DNA of 37,680 bases from Desulfurococcales archaeon (GCA_027067785.1 JAMOVL010000034.1:1-37680); one strand, 5' to 3'; numbered from the stretch's first letter, positions 1-7,865 are shown. Numbers and translations are program-made. The notes: a model not told the origin generated them from the sequence alone.

Positions 1-1
1 G

Positions 2-1285
2 GGTGTTGAAGCTGAGATAACTCTTCAGGGAAGCATAGCTCATGACACATGGCTTAGCGGAGAAAGGGATATGGATGTATTTGTCCTATTCCCCAAGACA
101 TGGAGCACTGAAGAGCTGAAAACTAGGGGTTTCAAGATATTATTGGAAGCGGCTGAAAAACTAGGTAGTTATATGATCAGATATGCCGAGCACCCATATG
201 TTAGAGTCGTTATCGATGATGTCGAAGCTGATCTTGTCCCTGCGTTCAAACTAGACGATCCATCGGAGATCAGGACGGCCGTGGATAGAACTCCCTTTCA
301 CACCAAGTATATACAGGAAAACCTGCGAGAAGAGCTAAGAGATCATGTTAGGCTGTTGAAGAAATTCCTGAAAAGCATAGGTGTTTACGGGGCCGAGATA
401 AAGACTAGGGGTTTCTCAGGCTATTTGTGCGAGCTCCTCATAATAGCTTATGATGGATTCAAAGATCTATTAAAGAAAGCAAGGCACTGGAAACCACCTG
501 TTAAGGTCTCTACACTTAGAGAAGAGCGAGGCCTCGATAGGATCTTTAAAGAGCTTGCAAGAAGATATCCTGACAGCTACATGTATGTGCCCGACCCCGT
601 TGATCCGAGGAGAAATGTTGCAGCTGCTGTTTCTCTGAAAAGCATAATAACATTAAAGATCGCAAGCTTCTGCTATACTATTAATCCCCGTATCGAGTAT
701 TTCTTCCCGCCTAGACAGAGGGAAATAAGTAAGGACGAGATCCGTGATATGATTAAGAGGAGATGTATAATCCTAGTAATGCTACCTGTAAGAGAAGCCC
801 TAGCTCCAGATATTCTTTGGGGGGAGATCCAGAGAATAGCTGATAGAGCATATAAGTTACTGAGGAACTTTGACTTCACACCTATTGATTGGAGCGTATG
901 GACTGATGAAAGAGAAATAGCGGTAATAGCCCTCGAGATCGATGAGTGCTCCAAGCCCTATCCACGCCTGTACTATGGGCCTTCCCCATATAGCCTTAGA
1001 CGCGTTCATAGTTTCATTAAATCTCACGTTATGAGAGGAAGTTTTGGGCCGTGGATAAATGAGCGGGGAGAACTAATGGCTTTATCGGGTAGGAAATATC
1101 CAGATGCTAAGAAATTACTCATAGAGCGTGCAAACGAGTATATAGTTACACCGCACTTCAGGGGCTTAATGCCACGTGTTGAGGCTCTAAACGAGTGCAT
1201 CAATAAGCTCAAGGAGGATATGATGGAATGGATAATATCATTTGTGAAGAAGAGGCCTTATTGGATGGACTACTGCATAGACTAG
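2..1285 (+). CDS. cca: CCA-adding enzyme (archaeal class I tRNA nucleotidyltransferase), 5' end outside window
   Basis: It adds or repairs the 3' CCA of tRNA from CTP and ATP without a nucleic-acid template. The reading frame is open from base 2, and the residues before the first visible ATG (base 71) already contain the family signature: a GS pair followed by RDMD, two acidic ligands of the nucleotidyltransferase palm. ATG 71 is therefore internal and the true start lies upstream of the window. The third carboxylate is in the later IDDVEADLVP stretch. About 428 residues are visible, close to the usual 440-460 for archaeal class I enzymes. The 3' end overlaps the next gene by 58 bases, so the two are probably co-transcribed and translationally coupled. 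The call is firm. Confidence 0.93.
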   Translation, partial: GVEAEITLQGSIAHDTWLSGERDMDVFVLFPKTWSTEELKTRGFKILLEAAEKLGSYMIRYAEHPYVRVVIDDVEADLVPAFKLDDPSEIRTAVDRTPFHTKYIQENLREELRDHVRLLKKFLKSIGVYGAEIKTRGFSGYLCELLIIAYDGFKDLLKKARHWKPPVKVSTLREERGLDRIFKELARRYPDSYMYVPDPVDPRRNVAAAVSLKSIITLKIASFCYTINPRIEYFFPPRQREISKDEIRDMIKRRCIILVMLPVREALAPDILWGEIQRIADRAYKLLRNFDFTPIDWSVWTDEREIAVIALEIDECSKPYPRLYYGPSPYSLRRVHSFIKSHVMRGSFGPWINERGELMALSGRKYPDAKKLLIERANEYIVTPHFRGLMPRVEALNECINKLKEDMMEWIISFVKKRPYWMDYCID

Positions 1286-2040
1286 ACCCTACGGACCCCT
1301 TTATTTCCAGAACGATTTGTTTCCCTCTGGAAAAATGTGATGAATTAGAGGAAAGGATCAAGACTATGCGTTTCTATGGAGTAAAGGGTTTGCTAAACTA
1401 TGGTAGGGTAGTTATTGATAAAGATATACGTGTAATCGGCAAGGGTTATTCATCTATCGTTGTGCTCTCCTGTATGGATGATAACTATAAACCTATTGTT
1501 CTTAAGATTAGAAGGCTTGACAGTAGGAGGAAAAGCCTAGAATACGAGGGAATTATACTTGACTACTTGACACCCTCCAATTATACACCAGCACTTTATT
1601 TCTGGTCGAAAGACTTCATTGCTATGGAATACGTTACGGGTCTGAGCTTGGAGAAATATATTGAACAAACAATAACCTCGAATAAAGCCTCATTACTCAG
1701 AATGCTTGTCAGAATTATATCGTCATCTTACTTCTTCGACCTCATAGGCATAGATCACACAGAGCTTAACAGGCCTTACGGACATGTATTAGTGACGAGA
1801 AAAAATTACCCAGTCTATCTTGATTGGGAGAGCGCGAAGATAAGGCGTAAACCTCATAATTTAACGATGATAGCCTCCTATTTGTTCATAAGATCAAGGC
1901 ACAGCGAGAAAATACTTGAACTACTAAACATAGAAAAAGAAACTATTATACCTCATCTACGTATGTACAAATATAATCCGACAAAAGAATATCTCTGGCT
2001 CATTAAACTAGTGTGGGGAGCCTATCAGAGACTGGTATGA
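1228..2040 (+). CDS. Atypical (RIO/COG2112-like) predicted Ser/Thr protein kinase
   Basis: A 270-residue protein with a minimal kinase-like fold. Visible parts are a glycine loop GKGYSSIV (about 71-78), a candidate ATP-anchoring lysine in VLKIRR (K93), a hinge-like AMEYVTG (132-138), a catalytic-loop equivalent IDHTELNRP (175-183), and YLDWESAK (197-204) in place of DFG. The HTEL loop and DWE motif differ from classical kinases but resemble the small archaeal predicted kinases near RIO (from memory, COG2112). ATG 1228 is supported by AAGGAGGAT at 1211-1219, inside the cca gene. The substrate is unknown; linkage to cca hints at RNA metabolism but does not prove it. Its last 38 bases overlap the 3' end of the opposite-strand gene. 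Confidence 0.75.
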   Translation: MDNIICEEEALLDGLLHRLDPTDPFISRTICFPLEKCDELEERIKTMRFYGVKGLLNYGRVVIDKDIRVIGKGYSSIVVLSCMDDNYKPIVLKIRRLDSRRKSLEYEGIILDYLTPSNYTPALYFWSKDFIAMEYVTGLSLEKYIEQTITSNKASLLRMLVRIISSSYFFDLIGIDHTELNRPYGHVLVTRKNYPVYLDWESAKIRRKPHNLTMIASYLFIRSRHSEKILELLNIEKETIIPHLRMYKYNPTKEYLWLIKLVWGAYQRLV

Positions 2041-2293
2041 TATTCTCCTGCGCAGTTCCCATGATGCGCTGATTTATAATCGTCTCCAGGATAGATGGTT
2101 CCCTCTTTCTCGCGATACTTATCTTGATATCTTTCAAGCTAGGCCTGCGTAGGTCGTGTTTACACCTAGGACAGATGCCTCCATGTGCATTGATTACCTC
2201 GCTAGGACTGGGTAGGCCGAAATAGTCCTGACCGACCTTGTTAAATTCCCATAAAACGTATCCACAGTGACGACAAACATATTTAACCGGCAT
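2003..2293 (-). CDS. Small zinc-ribbon protein, unknown function
   Basis: A 96-residue basic protein. An N-terminal CRHCGY (C7, C10) and a later CPRCKHDL (about C41, C44) form a four-cysteine zinc ribbon. A lysine/arginine-rich middle and an unrecognised C-terminal tail follow. Such single-ribbon proteins in archaea are often nucleic-acid or ribosome associated, but nothing here fixes a role. ATG 2293 is preceded by GGTGA with normal spacing, and a TATA-like ACTATAAAG lies about 20-30 bases upstream, so the transcript would have a very short leader. A GTATTAC repeat sits immediately upstream of that TATA box. The gene converges on the kinase gene with 38 bases of tail-to-tail overlap. Confidence 0.7.
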   Translation of the reverse strand: MPVKYVCRHCGYVLWEFNKVGQDYFGLPSPSEVINAHGGICPRCKHDLRRPSLKDIKISIARKREPSILETIINQRIMGTAQENIIPVSDRLPTLV

Positions 2294-2323
2294 GAGTGTT
2301 TCACCAGGTTAGTCTTTATAGTG

Positions 2324-2451
2324 GTATTACCGTACTTAGATAGACCTACTAGTAATACCTTAATCAGTTATTTAAAAATATCATGGAGTAGTATTACTGT
2401 GGGTATTATCAAAATGTAAAACCTTGTTTAAACAGGTATTACAAGTATTAC
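2324..2451. promoter_or_regulatory. Cluster of GTATTAC repeats, candidate operator array
   Basis: The heptamer GTATTAC, in either orientation, occurs exactly at 2324-2330, 2352-2358 (inverted), 2391-2397, 2436-2442 and 2445-2451; a one-mismatch copy is at 2403-2409. Several are centred in the near-palindrome AGTATTACT. The first copy abuts the TATA-like element of the zinc-ribbon gene, and the last lies about 10 bases before a plus-strand TATA-like CTTATATATG (2462-2471) that precedes no obvious gene. The stretch between is AT-rich. The binding protein is unknown; a role in replication or segregation is also possible. Confidence 0.45.
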
Positions 2452-2540
2452 TAGAGGAAAGACTTATATATGGACACTCCTAGCCGAAACTTTCGATTTA
2501 AAAGAAACTGCTATTCAGAATATCCTAGTCGGCCTAATAC

Positions 2541-2548
2541 CTATAAAC
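2541..2548 (+). promoter_or_regulatory. Probable TATA box of tRNA-Pro
   Basis: CTATAAAC is centred about 41 bases before the tRNA 5' end. The other two tRNA genes of the window have TATAAA-type elements at nearly the same distance (42 and 45 bases). This suggests a common layout with a leader of roughly 15-19 bases removed by RNase P. Confidence 0.55.
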
Positions 2549-2584
2549 CCCCTATCTATGTCTATATTATTTCACGGGTACTGA

Positions 2585-2694
2585 GGGGCCGTAGTCTAGC
2601 TTGGCTAGGATGCCGGCCTGGGGGGACACCCCGCCTAGCCAAGCCTGGTGTCACAGAGCGCCGGTGATCCCGGGTTCAAATCCCGGCGGCCCCA
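2585..2694 (+). tRNA. tRNA-Pro (anticodon GGG) with intron
   Basis: The gene folds as a full cloverleaf once an internal segment is removed. The acceptor is GGGGCCG/CGGCCCC with discriminator A. The D stem is GTCT/GGAT, the anticodon stem CCGGC/GCCGG, and the T arm CCGGG/CCCGG around TTCAAAT. The anticodon loop reads CTGGGGC after splicing, giving anticodon GGG at 2620-2622. The mature length would be 75 bases. CCA is not encoded. The reading frame that spans this region is not a gene. Confidence 0.93.
2624..2658 (+). other. Archaeal tRNA intron (35 bases) at position 37/38
   Basis: The boundaries come from a bulge-helix-bulge fold. The inner helix GACACC (2625-2630) pairs with GGTGTC (2647-2652). 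A central helix forms from 2618-2621 with 2653-2656 (three Watson-Crick pairs plus one G/A mismatch). Three-base bulges at 2622-2624 and 2657-2659 are each cut after the second base. This is the standard substrate of the archaeal splicing endonuclease. Confidence 0.85.
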
Positions 2695-2764
2695 TTAATT
2701 CTTCGGGATACCTTTAAAAGGATCAATAACAAACAGCTATAGGTAGGGGTTAGGATTATTTACC

Positions 2765-2770
2765 CTTTTT
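2765..2770 (+). terminator. T-tract in the tRNA-Pro/arsR intergenic region
   Basis: The 207 bases between the tRNA and the ArsR gene hold no open gene. CCCTTTTTTAGG is the only clear T-run and could end the tRNA transcript. The TATA box of the next gene is at 2863-2871. Confidence 0.35.
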
Positions 2771-2862
2771 TAGGATCACTTAAATTATTGAGAAGGAGAA
2801 CATTAGCTCTGTAGACATATTCAGAGATATATTTAATAACGTTGAAATACTATATGCATCTA

Positions 2863-2871
2863 GTTATATAT
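2863..2871 (+). promoter_or_regulatory. TATA box of the arsR-type gene
   Basis: GTTATATAT is centred about 35 bases before ATG 2902. Initiation about 26 bases downstream would leave a leader of roughly ten bases, beginning near the GGTGA at 2891-2895. Confidence 0.5.
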
Positions 2872-2901
2872 GTCGCAAAGGAAACTCTTGGGTGAAAAGG
2901 C

Positions 2902-3294
2902 ATGGTAAAAATCAAGGAACTACTCGAACTCGTAAAAGACATGAAGTGTTTCGACGAGCTAGAAAAGTTCTATCAGGACAAGCTAGACCAGGAGATCAAA
3001 GTACCCAGTGACGAGGAGCTAAAGAAGTATCTCGACATCATCGAAGTACTCGCCAACCCGTTGAGGCTAAAGATACTAGCACTGATCAGCCAGCAGGAGC
3101 TACCAGTATGTATGCTGACAAAGATCACTGGTAAGGAACAGAGCCTAATATCCCACCACCTATCACTACTGAGAGAACGCGGCCTCGCACAGGTTAGAGT
3201 AGCAGGGAAGTTCAGGTATTACAAGTTCGTAGGGCCGAAGTGGGTGAAGCAGCTACTAGATCTAATCGTTCACGGAAAAGAGTTCTGCGAGTAA
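2902..3294 (+). CDS. ArsR-family winged-helix transcriptional regulator
   Basis: A 130-residue protein. After an acidic, helical first 40 residues comes a classic ArsR winged helix: LANPLRLKILALI (helices 1-2), SLISHHLSLLRERGL (recognition helix, about 95-110) and VAGKFRYYKF (wing). The metal-sensing site of ArsR/SmtB sensors, usually ELCVCDL, is here ELPVCML with one cysteine kept, so canonical arsenic sensing is doubtful. ATG 2902 follows GGTGA at 2891-2895 with six bases between. No transporter or reductase target lies next door; the gene stands alone between a tRNA and a convergent orphan. A function as a general or redox-responsive repressor is inference only. Confidence 0.85.
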   Translation: MVKIKELLELVKDMKCFDELEKFYQDKLDQEIKVPSDEELKKYLDIIEVLANPLRLKILALISQQELPVCMLTKITGKEQSLISHHLSLLRERGLAQVRVAGKFRYYKFVGPKWVKQLLDLIVHGKEFCE

Positions 3295-3303
3295 AAACAT
3301 AAT

Positions 3304-3317
3304 CTTTTTACTTTTTT
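3304..3317 (+). terminator. Poly-T terminator after the arsR-type gene
   Basis: CTTTTTACTTTTTT begins about ten bases after the TAA stop. Two T-runs of five and six on the coding strand match the usual archaeal intrinsic termination signal. Confidence 0.6.
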
Positions 3318-3430
3318 ATCACCGTAGTGCAGGGTTCTAGGAGTGCGTATTTAGTATTAGGTTAGACTAGACAAAACTATACTATAAATTAATCATCTTA
3401 CGTTGCTTAGCCTAATGGTTGTTAAAAGCA

Positions 3431-3715
3431 TTACTGGGCTTCACTCGTCTCTTTTTCTCTTCTCTCTATCCATCCAGCCCTGTACTTCCACAGGGTTGGC
3501 GGTGTCCATATGATCCATGCGGGTATCTTCTTTATTAGCTCGTATGCTTCGTCCCAGCCTTCGAGACCTAGTTTCTCGGCTAGCTCGTCGAGGCCCATGG
3601 GTCTATGTAGGTATTCTCTTATTATGTTGAGTGTTTCCAGGTTTACCTCGATCTCTTTATCACCGATCCTGATCACGTATTGCGGTGCTTCAGACATCCC
3701 AGTATCATCTCCCAT
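3431..3715 (-). CDS. Conserved-looking small protein, possible winged helix, unknown function
   Basis: A 94-residue protein I do not recognise. It begins with a strand-rich part (VIRIGDKEIEVN) followed by helices NIIREYLHR and LDELAEKLGLEGWDEAYELIKK, a helix-turn-helix-like pattern. It ends with an aromatic stretch (WIIWTPPTLWKYRAGW) and a charged tail. There is no signal peptide or membrane segment. ATG 3715 and an in-frame ATG at 3697 are both possible starts. The second has GGGAG at 3708-3712 at a usable distance, while the first would suit a leaderless transcript from an upstream TATA-like element. It converges on the arsR gene. Codon use matches its neighbours, so it is probably real. 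Confidence 0.6.
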   Translation of the reverse strand: MGDDTGMSEAPQYVIRIGDKEIEVNLETLNIIREYLHRPMGLDELAEKLGLEGWDEAYELIKKIPAWIIWTPPTLWKYRAGWIERREKETSEAQ

Positions 3716-3776
3716 AGTTATTTTATCCTGGTCGTTCTGGTAAGGTTTATGAGTATGGGGATTTTTAATCTTATGT

Positions 3777-3838
3777 AGCCGATGAAGAGGCGTTCCAGCC
3801 CTGATCTATGAGGATAAACCTTTCGCCCCACCGAGGCT
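3777..3838 (+). ncRNA. Candidate C/D box sRNA (2'-O-methylation guide)
   Basis: A 62-base element just past the MCM stop, on the other strand. A terminal stem AGCC (3777-3780)/GGCT (3835-3838) directly flanks a box C core GATGA (3781-3785) and a box D-like CCGA (3831-3834). Internally there is a perfect D' box CTGA (3801-3804) and a C'-like TATGAGG (3808-3814). The guide before box D, CTTTCGCCCC, is complementary to GGGGCGAAAG, which I recall as a conserved piece of domain II of 23S rRNA. The N+5 rule would point to the last G of GGGG. The D' guide (GCGTTCCAGCC) has no target I recognise. Box D with C for U is atypical. Confidence 0.55.
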
Positions 3839-3846
3839 CCTAGGTA

Positions 3847-6800
3847 TTATTTTATCTTCGCGATCACACCTGGTTTCGGCTCATAGATGGTGCCTTCTCT
3901 CTTCAACTTCCTGAGCATCTCATTGGTAAAGTCTCTAGCGAACCCCTTATCCATAGCTTTCCTCACAAGCTCCTTGTACTCGATCTCATCGGTCTCCTCA
4001 AATATCTCATCGATAAACCTTATGAAGGCCTTCATACGCTCCTGTTTGCTTCTCGGCGTACCTACCATTATCGTATCTATATCTATCCTACCAGTCTCAA
4101 CATCTATTCCAGCCCGCTGGAGACTATAGTACATGAGCCTGACAGCTTCTTCAGCATCCTCTATAGTCACCTTATTCTTCAACGCCATCTTCGCATGGGC
4201 TTCGCTAAGTCTAACGAGGGCCTCAAGCTGCCTAGCAGTAATAGCTATCGGTGCCTCCTCCGAGACGCCGCTGGCCCGTCTCATCGAAACAAAGAATTCT
4301 TCGAGAAGATGAACAGCTTCCTGTGTCAGCTGGGGCCTGATATATCTCCTCGCATAGCTGATGTATTTCTTCAAAAGCTGCGGCTCTATCATAGGCTTTG
4401 CCTTCTCTACATTGCCGTGAACAGCTAGTATGTGGCGTGCAAGCATCCTATCTCGTTTCTCGTGAGGTATATCCTGTATTATGAATATAAGGTCAAATCT
4501 AGACAGTATAGGCGGAGGAAGATCTATGTTTTGCCCAATAGATTGTTTCGGATCATACCTTCCAAACTTAGGGTTACCAGCTGCAAGCACAGATGCTCTC
4601 GCATTAAGCCTAGCGACTATTCCTGCCTTCGCAATACTAATAGTATTATGCAGCACAAGGCCATGTGATACAAAGAGATGATAAGGCTCTACAGTGACAT
4701 CATACACCCATTCAACATCATTATTCTCGACAATCTCTTTACCAACAATGATCCTGGGTATATTAGGTTCTCCCATCCTTTTCTCGAAATCCAGAAGTAC
4801 TTGTCTAAGCTTATTCAGAGAATCACCTATCTCGGCGAAGAATTTATGTATGTCTCGACCAGCGGTCAGCATTAATATTAAGGAGTAATGCTCAACCGAA
4901 ACACTGTCAAGACCACCAGCAGTACCTATAAGGTCGCTGAGTATGTCTGACACCATAGACTCCATAATCTCCTCCGTAATCTCCCCGAGAATTATTCTCT
5001 CAAACAATTCTTCCCCAACTAGTTCTCTAAGACCACCTGCAACCGCATACGCTATCTCTAACCACGAATCAGGATAGTCTTTAAGCTTCTCCATAGACCT
5101 CTGTATACGCTGACATGTTCTTTCATCTGTAATGTATTCAAGCAGTTTTTCAAGGCTTTTTGGACCCGATATAATTAGCTCTCCGTTATTAATGAAACTA
5201 TTTATTCCAAGTCTCCAGAGCATTTCCTGAACTACGAGAGCAGCTCTGGGTTCAAGTTTTAGAGATACCATATAGTTGTGACCACCTGTTTCTCTAGAGA
5301 AGAGAAGTGTAAGAACCCTGCTGATAACATCTTTGGATGATACGATTTCATTTATGAAGCCATTCTCGATTTGACCATTAGCACCGATTATGTCATAATT
5401 CCTTAACACCTCGTATTCGTTCGACGAGATCTCTCCCACCAACACTCTATAAACAAGTTCAGACGCTCCCTCCAATCCATACTTCTCGATAAGCTTCTCT
5501 AAACGTGCGCTATATGCAGCTAGAACAGGGTATCTCTTGACTCCAAGAACAATCATATTCGGCTTTACATCTTCGGCTGGAATGACAGAGATTTTTCCTT
5601 CGAGAAACACTACTACGGGATGCTCGGGGGTTACGAGTATTTCACGCCCATTACTAAACCTTAGCTTTACAAACCTGTTCGGAGCCCTATGTCTGCTGAC
5701 TCTATCGGCTTTAACAATGAGCGGTCTACGACTATACAGATCGTATCCTATCAGGAAAACATCATCGGTGAATAGTATCTCTGTTTCTTCTCCACGCAGT
5801 ATCTTCTCATTATTCTCCGCCATAAGAGAATCCACGTATTCACCAATACTTACTAGGCGGCCATCCGCAAGCATAATTTTAAAGCTGGGATGATAGCTCT
5901 GCTGCTCGAGCGCCTCGTGAATAGCGCTTCGATCCTCCTCCCTCATCTTATCGATCTCATCTATTGCTGCGAGGCCACCGTCAGCGAGCACGAGAGCACC
6001 AGCTTCAAGATACCATTCTCCCGTATGTTTATCACGTAGAACGCTAGCGGTGAGACCTGCTGCTGATGAGCCTTTTCCACTAGTATATATTCCTCTAGGA
6101 GCTAGACGGGCAGCATATTGGAGCATCTGTGACTTAGCTGTACCGGGATCACCGACGAGCAGTACGTGGATGTCTCCACGTATCCTCGTACCGTCCGGGA
6201 GGATCTTAGGGACTCCGCCGAACAATTGTAGTGCTATTGCCTCCTTTATGTTCCAATGCCCATAGATTGACGGCGCTATGCTGGCAATTATCTTCTCTCT
6301 TATCCACGGGTCTCGTGCCATCTCCCTGATCTTCTCCTCGTCCTCACGGGTGATCTCTATTTCCTCTAGAATTTTCTGCTGTACATCAACATAGTTGGCC
6401 TCAATATAGAATGAGAACACGGCTTTACTGCCAGCTTTCTGCATGGACGCTGTAGGCATTACTCTTAATATACCAGTTATCGTTATCCTGTCTCCAGGCC
6501 TCGCTATATCGACAAGATCGCCTGTTAGAACAACCTCAATACTTCTCGGTATCTGTCCAGGCGGGATCTCTTCCGGTTTCTCCTGAACAACTATTTTCTG
6601 CCAGTCAATGAACTTCGACTTATCAGGGAGGAGCTGAAACTTGCCTCCTCTACCACATATAGGGCATATAGCTGGCTTCTCGATTCTCTCTCCCATCTCC
6701 CCGAATTCCGGGTAATCGAATTCAGCACCACACTCAGGGTCTAGATGCTTATACCTCGCCTTGACAAGCTTTGCCTCTACCCTCGTGAGCCTTGTCAATA

Positions 6801-7194
6801 TACCTTCAATAGCGATCATCTTACCTATGTATTCGCTGGTGAGCTCTCTCACCCTTATTATCCTAGACAGGTTTCTGAATCTAGGATAGAACTTCTCCAC
6901 TGCTTGAGCATAGTCGGGGTTTTCCTTGAGAAGCAATTCCTTTATAGCACGGCTAGCAGCGTCGAGCGCTATCTCCGGGTTATCCTCAATTATGTGTGCG
7001 AGTTTTCGATCGAATAATGTTATATCATCAAAATCTATGACAAGGCTCTTCTGCCCCATTAACGCCATCTGGGATAATCGTTCACGGTATTTGAAACTCC
7101 TCGTCCTACGATCCATGTATTCCCATAGAAATCTCTTAAACCTAGTCACAAGATCGTCGAGCTCTTGGGTCTGTGTCTCGACATCAAAACTCAT
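3847..7194 (-). CDS. mcm: Replicative DNA helicase MCM, interrupted by an intein
   Basis: The replicative 3'-5' helicase acts as a hexamer with GINS at the fork. The 1115-residue precursor consists of 432 + 265 extein residues (697 after splicing, normal for archaeal MCM) and a 418-residue intein. Visible are the N-terminal zinc site H150/C155/C177/C180, Walker A GDPGTAKS (348-355), Walker B with DEID (412-415), sensor 1 LAAGNPKFG (about 869-877), the arginine finger in LSRFD (R899), and a C-terminal winged helix from about 1050. The intein splits HEALEQQ from TISIAKAG, between Walker B and sensor 1. ATG 7194 follows GGTGT. The gene lies 23 bases downstream of gins23, as an operon. Confidence 0.97.
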   Translation of the reverse strand: MSFDVETQTQELDDLVTRFKRFLWEYMDRRTRSFKYRERLSQMALMGQKSLVIDFDDITLFDRKLAHIIEDNPEIALDAASRAIKELLLKENPDYAQAVEKFYPRFRNLSRIIRVRELTSEYIGKMIAIEGILTRLTRVEAKLVKARYKHLDPECGAEFDYPEFGEMGERIEKPAICPICGRGGKFQLLPDKSKFIDWQKIVVQEKPEEIPPGQIPRSIEVVLTGDLVDIARPGDRITITGILRVMPTASMQKAGSKAVFSFYIEANYVDVQQKILEEIEITREDEEKIREMARDPWIREKIIASIAPSIYGHWNIKEAIALQLFGGVPKILPDGTRIRGDIHVLLVGDPGTAKSQMLQYAARLAPRGIYTSGKGSSAAGLTASVLRDKHTGEWYLEAGALVLADGGLAAIDEIDKMREEDRSAIHEALEQQSYHPSFKIMLADGRLVSIGEYVDSLMAENNEKILRGEETEILFTDDVFLIGYDLYSRRPLIVKADRVSRHRAPNRFVKLRFSNGREILVTPEHPVVVFLEGKISVIPAEDVKPNMIVLGVKRYPVLAAYSARLEKLIEKYGLEGASELVYRVLVGEISSNEYEVLRNYDIIGANGQIENGFINEIVSSKDVISRVLTLLFSRETGGHNYMVSLKLEPRAALVVQEMLWRLGINSFINNGELIISGPKSLEKLLEYITDERTCQRIQRSMEKLKDYPDSWLEIAYAVAGGLRELVGEELFERIILGEITEEIMESMVSDILSDLIGTAGGLDSVSVEHYSLILMLTAGRDIHKFFAEIGDSLNKLRQVLLDFEKRMGEPNIPRIIVGKEIVENNDVEWVYDVTVEPYHLFVSHGLVLHNTISIAKAGIVARLNARASVLAAGNPKFGRYDPKQSIGQNIDLPPPILSRFDLIFIIQDIPHEKRDRMLARHILAVHGNVEKAKPMIEPQLLKKYISYARRYIRPQLTQEAVHLLEEFFVSMRRASGVSEEAPIAITARQLEALVRLSEAHAKMALKNKVTIEDAEEAVRLMYYSLQRAGIDVETGRIDIDTIMVGTPRSKQERMKAFIRFIDEIFEETDEIEYKELVRKAMDKGFARDFTNEMLRKLKREGTIYEPKPGVIAKIK
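4645..5898 (-). mobile_element. MCM intein, 418 residues, with degenerate endonuclease region
   Basis: The protein intron runs from Ser433 to Asn850 of the precursor. Block A begins SYHPSFKIMLADGRLV with Ser as first nucleophile. Block B is VTPEHPVV (T and H of the TxxH motif). Blocks F and G are VYDVTVEPYHLFVSHGLVLHN with the terminal His-Asn pair, and the +1 extein residue is Thr. The middle 250 residues contain DOD-endonuclease-like spacing (for example EMLWRLGI and a GGL-containing helix), but no intact LAGLIDADG dodecapeptide with catalytic acidic residues. Splicing should work; homing activity is probably lost. The DNA end points were checked codon by codon. Confidence 0.93.
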
Positions 7195-7217
7195 ATAGAA
7201 TTACACCATCCACGAAA

Positions 7218-7802
7218 CTATATCCTTTCTATTCCGAGCTCTGATACCCAGGTCATCAATGAATCTCTAAGGATCCTGTATAATAGTTTCTCCTCCATGC
7301 TCATCTTATCCAGGAAATCCTGTGAAACCTCGATCATCATCAGTGTGTTTATGATTTTCCTAAGCCTTATACGCCCTATAGTGTAAAGTAAATCAATATA
7401 CTTCTTAAGATCGTCTAGGAGATTAATATCCTGGCGCTCCTGAAGACTTTTCTTAATGTTCTCGATCTCCTCCCTAACAAGCATGTAGAAATGAGGTGGA
7501 AGCTTAACGAGCTGAGGTTTCTTCAGAGTAGCTTCTTCGTTGTAGGCTATCTTAGATAGTTTTTCAAGATCAATGTTTTCCTCTTTTATCTTAACAACAC
7601 CTTCTTTCTCAAGTATTTTAGCTATCCATCTCGGAAGAGTGTATTCGGATCCTTTAGAAAGATCTATGAATCCTTCATTGGTGAAAATACGGGAAATATC
7701 GTTTAGAATCTCGATTTTTACCTCTTCTTCCTCATAATCTCTTCTCAGTATATCTAGTGAACGATTAACTATAAGCGCTGACAATGATTCCTGCAAAACC
7801 AT
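7218..7802 (-). CDS. gins23: GINS complex subunit Gins23
   Basis: A 194-residue subunit of the archaeal GINS tetramer, which binds MCM and RecJ-like/GAN nuclease in the CMG helicase. The order of domains identifies the subunit. A small beta-rich B domain lies near the N terminus (SEYTLPRWIAKILEKEGVV, about 52-70), followed by the helical A domain beginning LPPHFYMLVREEIENIKK. That is the Psf2/Psf3-type order, whereas Gins15 has it reversed. The position directly upstream of mcm is the known crenarchaeal arrangement. The ATG at 7802 follows a G-rich GGGGCGGG. The gene is divergent from rfcS across about 100 bases. Confidence 0.82.
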   Translation of the reverse strand: MVLQESLSALIVNRSLDILRRDYEEEEVKIEILNDISRIFTNEGFIDLSKGSEYTLPRWIAKILEKEGVVKIKEENIDLEKLSKIAYNEEATLKKPQLVKLPPHFYMLVREEIENIKKSLQERQDINLLDDLKKYIDLLYTIGRIRLRKIINTLMMIEVSQDFLDKMSMEEKLLYRILRDSLMTWVSELGIERI

Positions 7803-7857
7803 GCCCGCCCCATAACCTGTATTCCCAGTATTTTGAAATAACTATTAAGTAAGACCC

Positions 7858-7865
7858 CATATAAC
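7858..7865 (+). promoter_or_regulatory. TATA box of the rfcS-rfcL operon
   Basis: CATATAAC lies about 44 bases before the rfcS ATG, and AAGGTG sits between it and the start. The intergenic region is shared with the divergent gins23-mcm operon. I saw no origin-recognition-box-like repeats in it. Confidence 0.45.

Noticed and set aside
2470-2667. Open frame of 65 codons
   Set aside because: It runs through most of the tRNA-Pro gene and its intron and has no protein-like features or ribosome binding site.
3887-7386. Many open frames of 60-118 codons antisense to mcm and gins23
   Set aside because: They mirror the codon pattern of the real genes, lack start signals and show no domain features.
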